Below are positions 34,980 through 35,035 of a DNA stretch of 35,035 nt, piece after piece. The notes beneath the pieces were generated by a model. That model did not search any database and was not told where the DNA came from. It was given only the letters and a program-made list of their open reading frames with translations. Source of the stretch: Actinomortierella ambigua. Lineage: Eukaryota > Mortierellomycota > Mortierellomycetes > Mortierellales > Mortierellaceae. Both the position numbers and the translations under genes were made by a program. Position 1 is the stretch's first letter, and every line of letters starts with the position of its first letter. Location of the stretch: positions 1-35,035 of the forward strand of contig JAAAJB010000370.1 of the NCBI GenBank assembly GCA_016098155.1, given 5' to 3'.

Positions 34980-35035
<56 letters not shown>
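32295..35035. other. Gene-free right end with simple-sequence DNA
   Basis: The first few hundred bases should be the acyl-CoA oxidase promoter and are strongly purine-rich on the plus strand (32340-32510), with an 11-bp G tract at 32572-32582. Beyond 32.7 kb the plus strand turns pyrimidine-rich, with T tracts near 33505, GGAA repeats near 34280 and a CATGAC triplication near 33745. Many short frames are open on both strands, but none has a recognisable domain or splice structure. No tRNA or other RNA gene could be identified by eye. Confidence 0.45.
34983..35035. repeat. (AG)n microsatellite running off the window
   Basis: About 26 uninterrupted AG units up to the last base, so its full length is unknown. 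Confidence 0.95.

Overview
The window is nuclear DNA of a filamentous fungus. Its genes carry short spliceosomal introns (67-236 bp, mostly GT-AG), and the recognisable proteins are fungal housekeeping families. They include a DUR3 urea/polyamine symporter, an MRP-type ABC transporter, ESF1, a TFIP11/Ntr1 G-patch factor, an ERH homologue (a family missing from budding yeast) and a peroxisomal acyl-CoA oxidase. The gene set, intron style and roughly 50% GC suggest an early-diverging lineage such as Mortierellomycota. That placement is inferred from memory of such genomes, not demonstrated here.

Layout, left to right. 1-0.6 kb: weak or decayed coding remnants. 0.85-2.8 kb (-): a dynamin/Mx-like GTPase. 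3.27-8.2 kb (-): a full-length ABCC transporter. 8.2-10.3 kb: gene-free. 10.29-11.28 kb (-): a decayed second copy of only the last nucleotide-binding domain of an ABCC transporter, with two nonsense codons and one frameshift. 11.3-12.5 kb: gene-free, with a 26-bp triplication and a MITE-like inverted-repeat element. 12.5-16.3 kb: a diverged tandem duplication, each unit holding one small secreted four-cysteine protein (-). 16.6-19.25 kb (-): DUR3, four exons. 19.25-20.58 kb: upstream region of DUR3. 20.58-23.23 kb (-): ESF1. 23.48-27.01 kb (-): TFIP11/Ntr1. 27.30-28.30 kb (+): ERH, diverging from TFIP11 across 287 bp. 28.6-29.47 kb (+): an unrecognised single-pass membrane protein, best modelled with two GC-AG introns. 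29.77-32.29 kb (-): acyl-CoA oxidase. 32.3-35.0 kb: gene-free, simple-sequence-rich DNA.

Functional themes. ESF1 (pre-rRNA processing), TFIP11/Ntr1 (spliceosome disassembly) and ERH (RNA-binding-protein cofactor) form a compact RNA-metabolism block, and the last two share a short divergent promoter. The transporters and the oxidase are ordinary nutrient, detoxification and lipid functions. The accessory part is 8-16.5 kb, which holds the ABC relic, the inverted-repeat element and the duplicated secreted proteins. The most interesting objects are the secreted-protein pair, whose flanks look better conserved than the 3' coding ends, the GC-AG membrane-protein gene, and the PTS1-less oxidase with a PTS2-like N-terminus.
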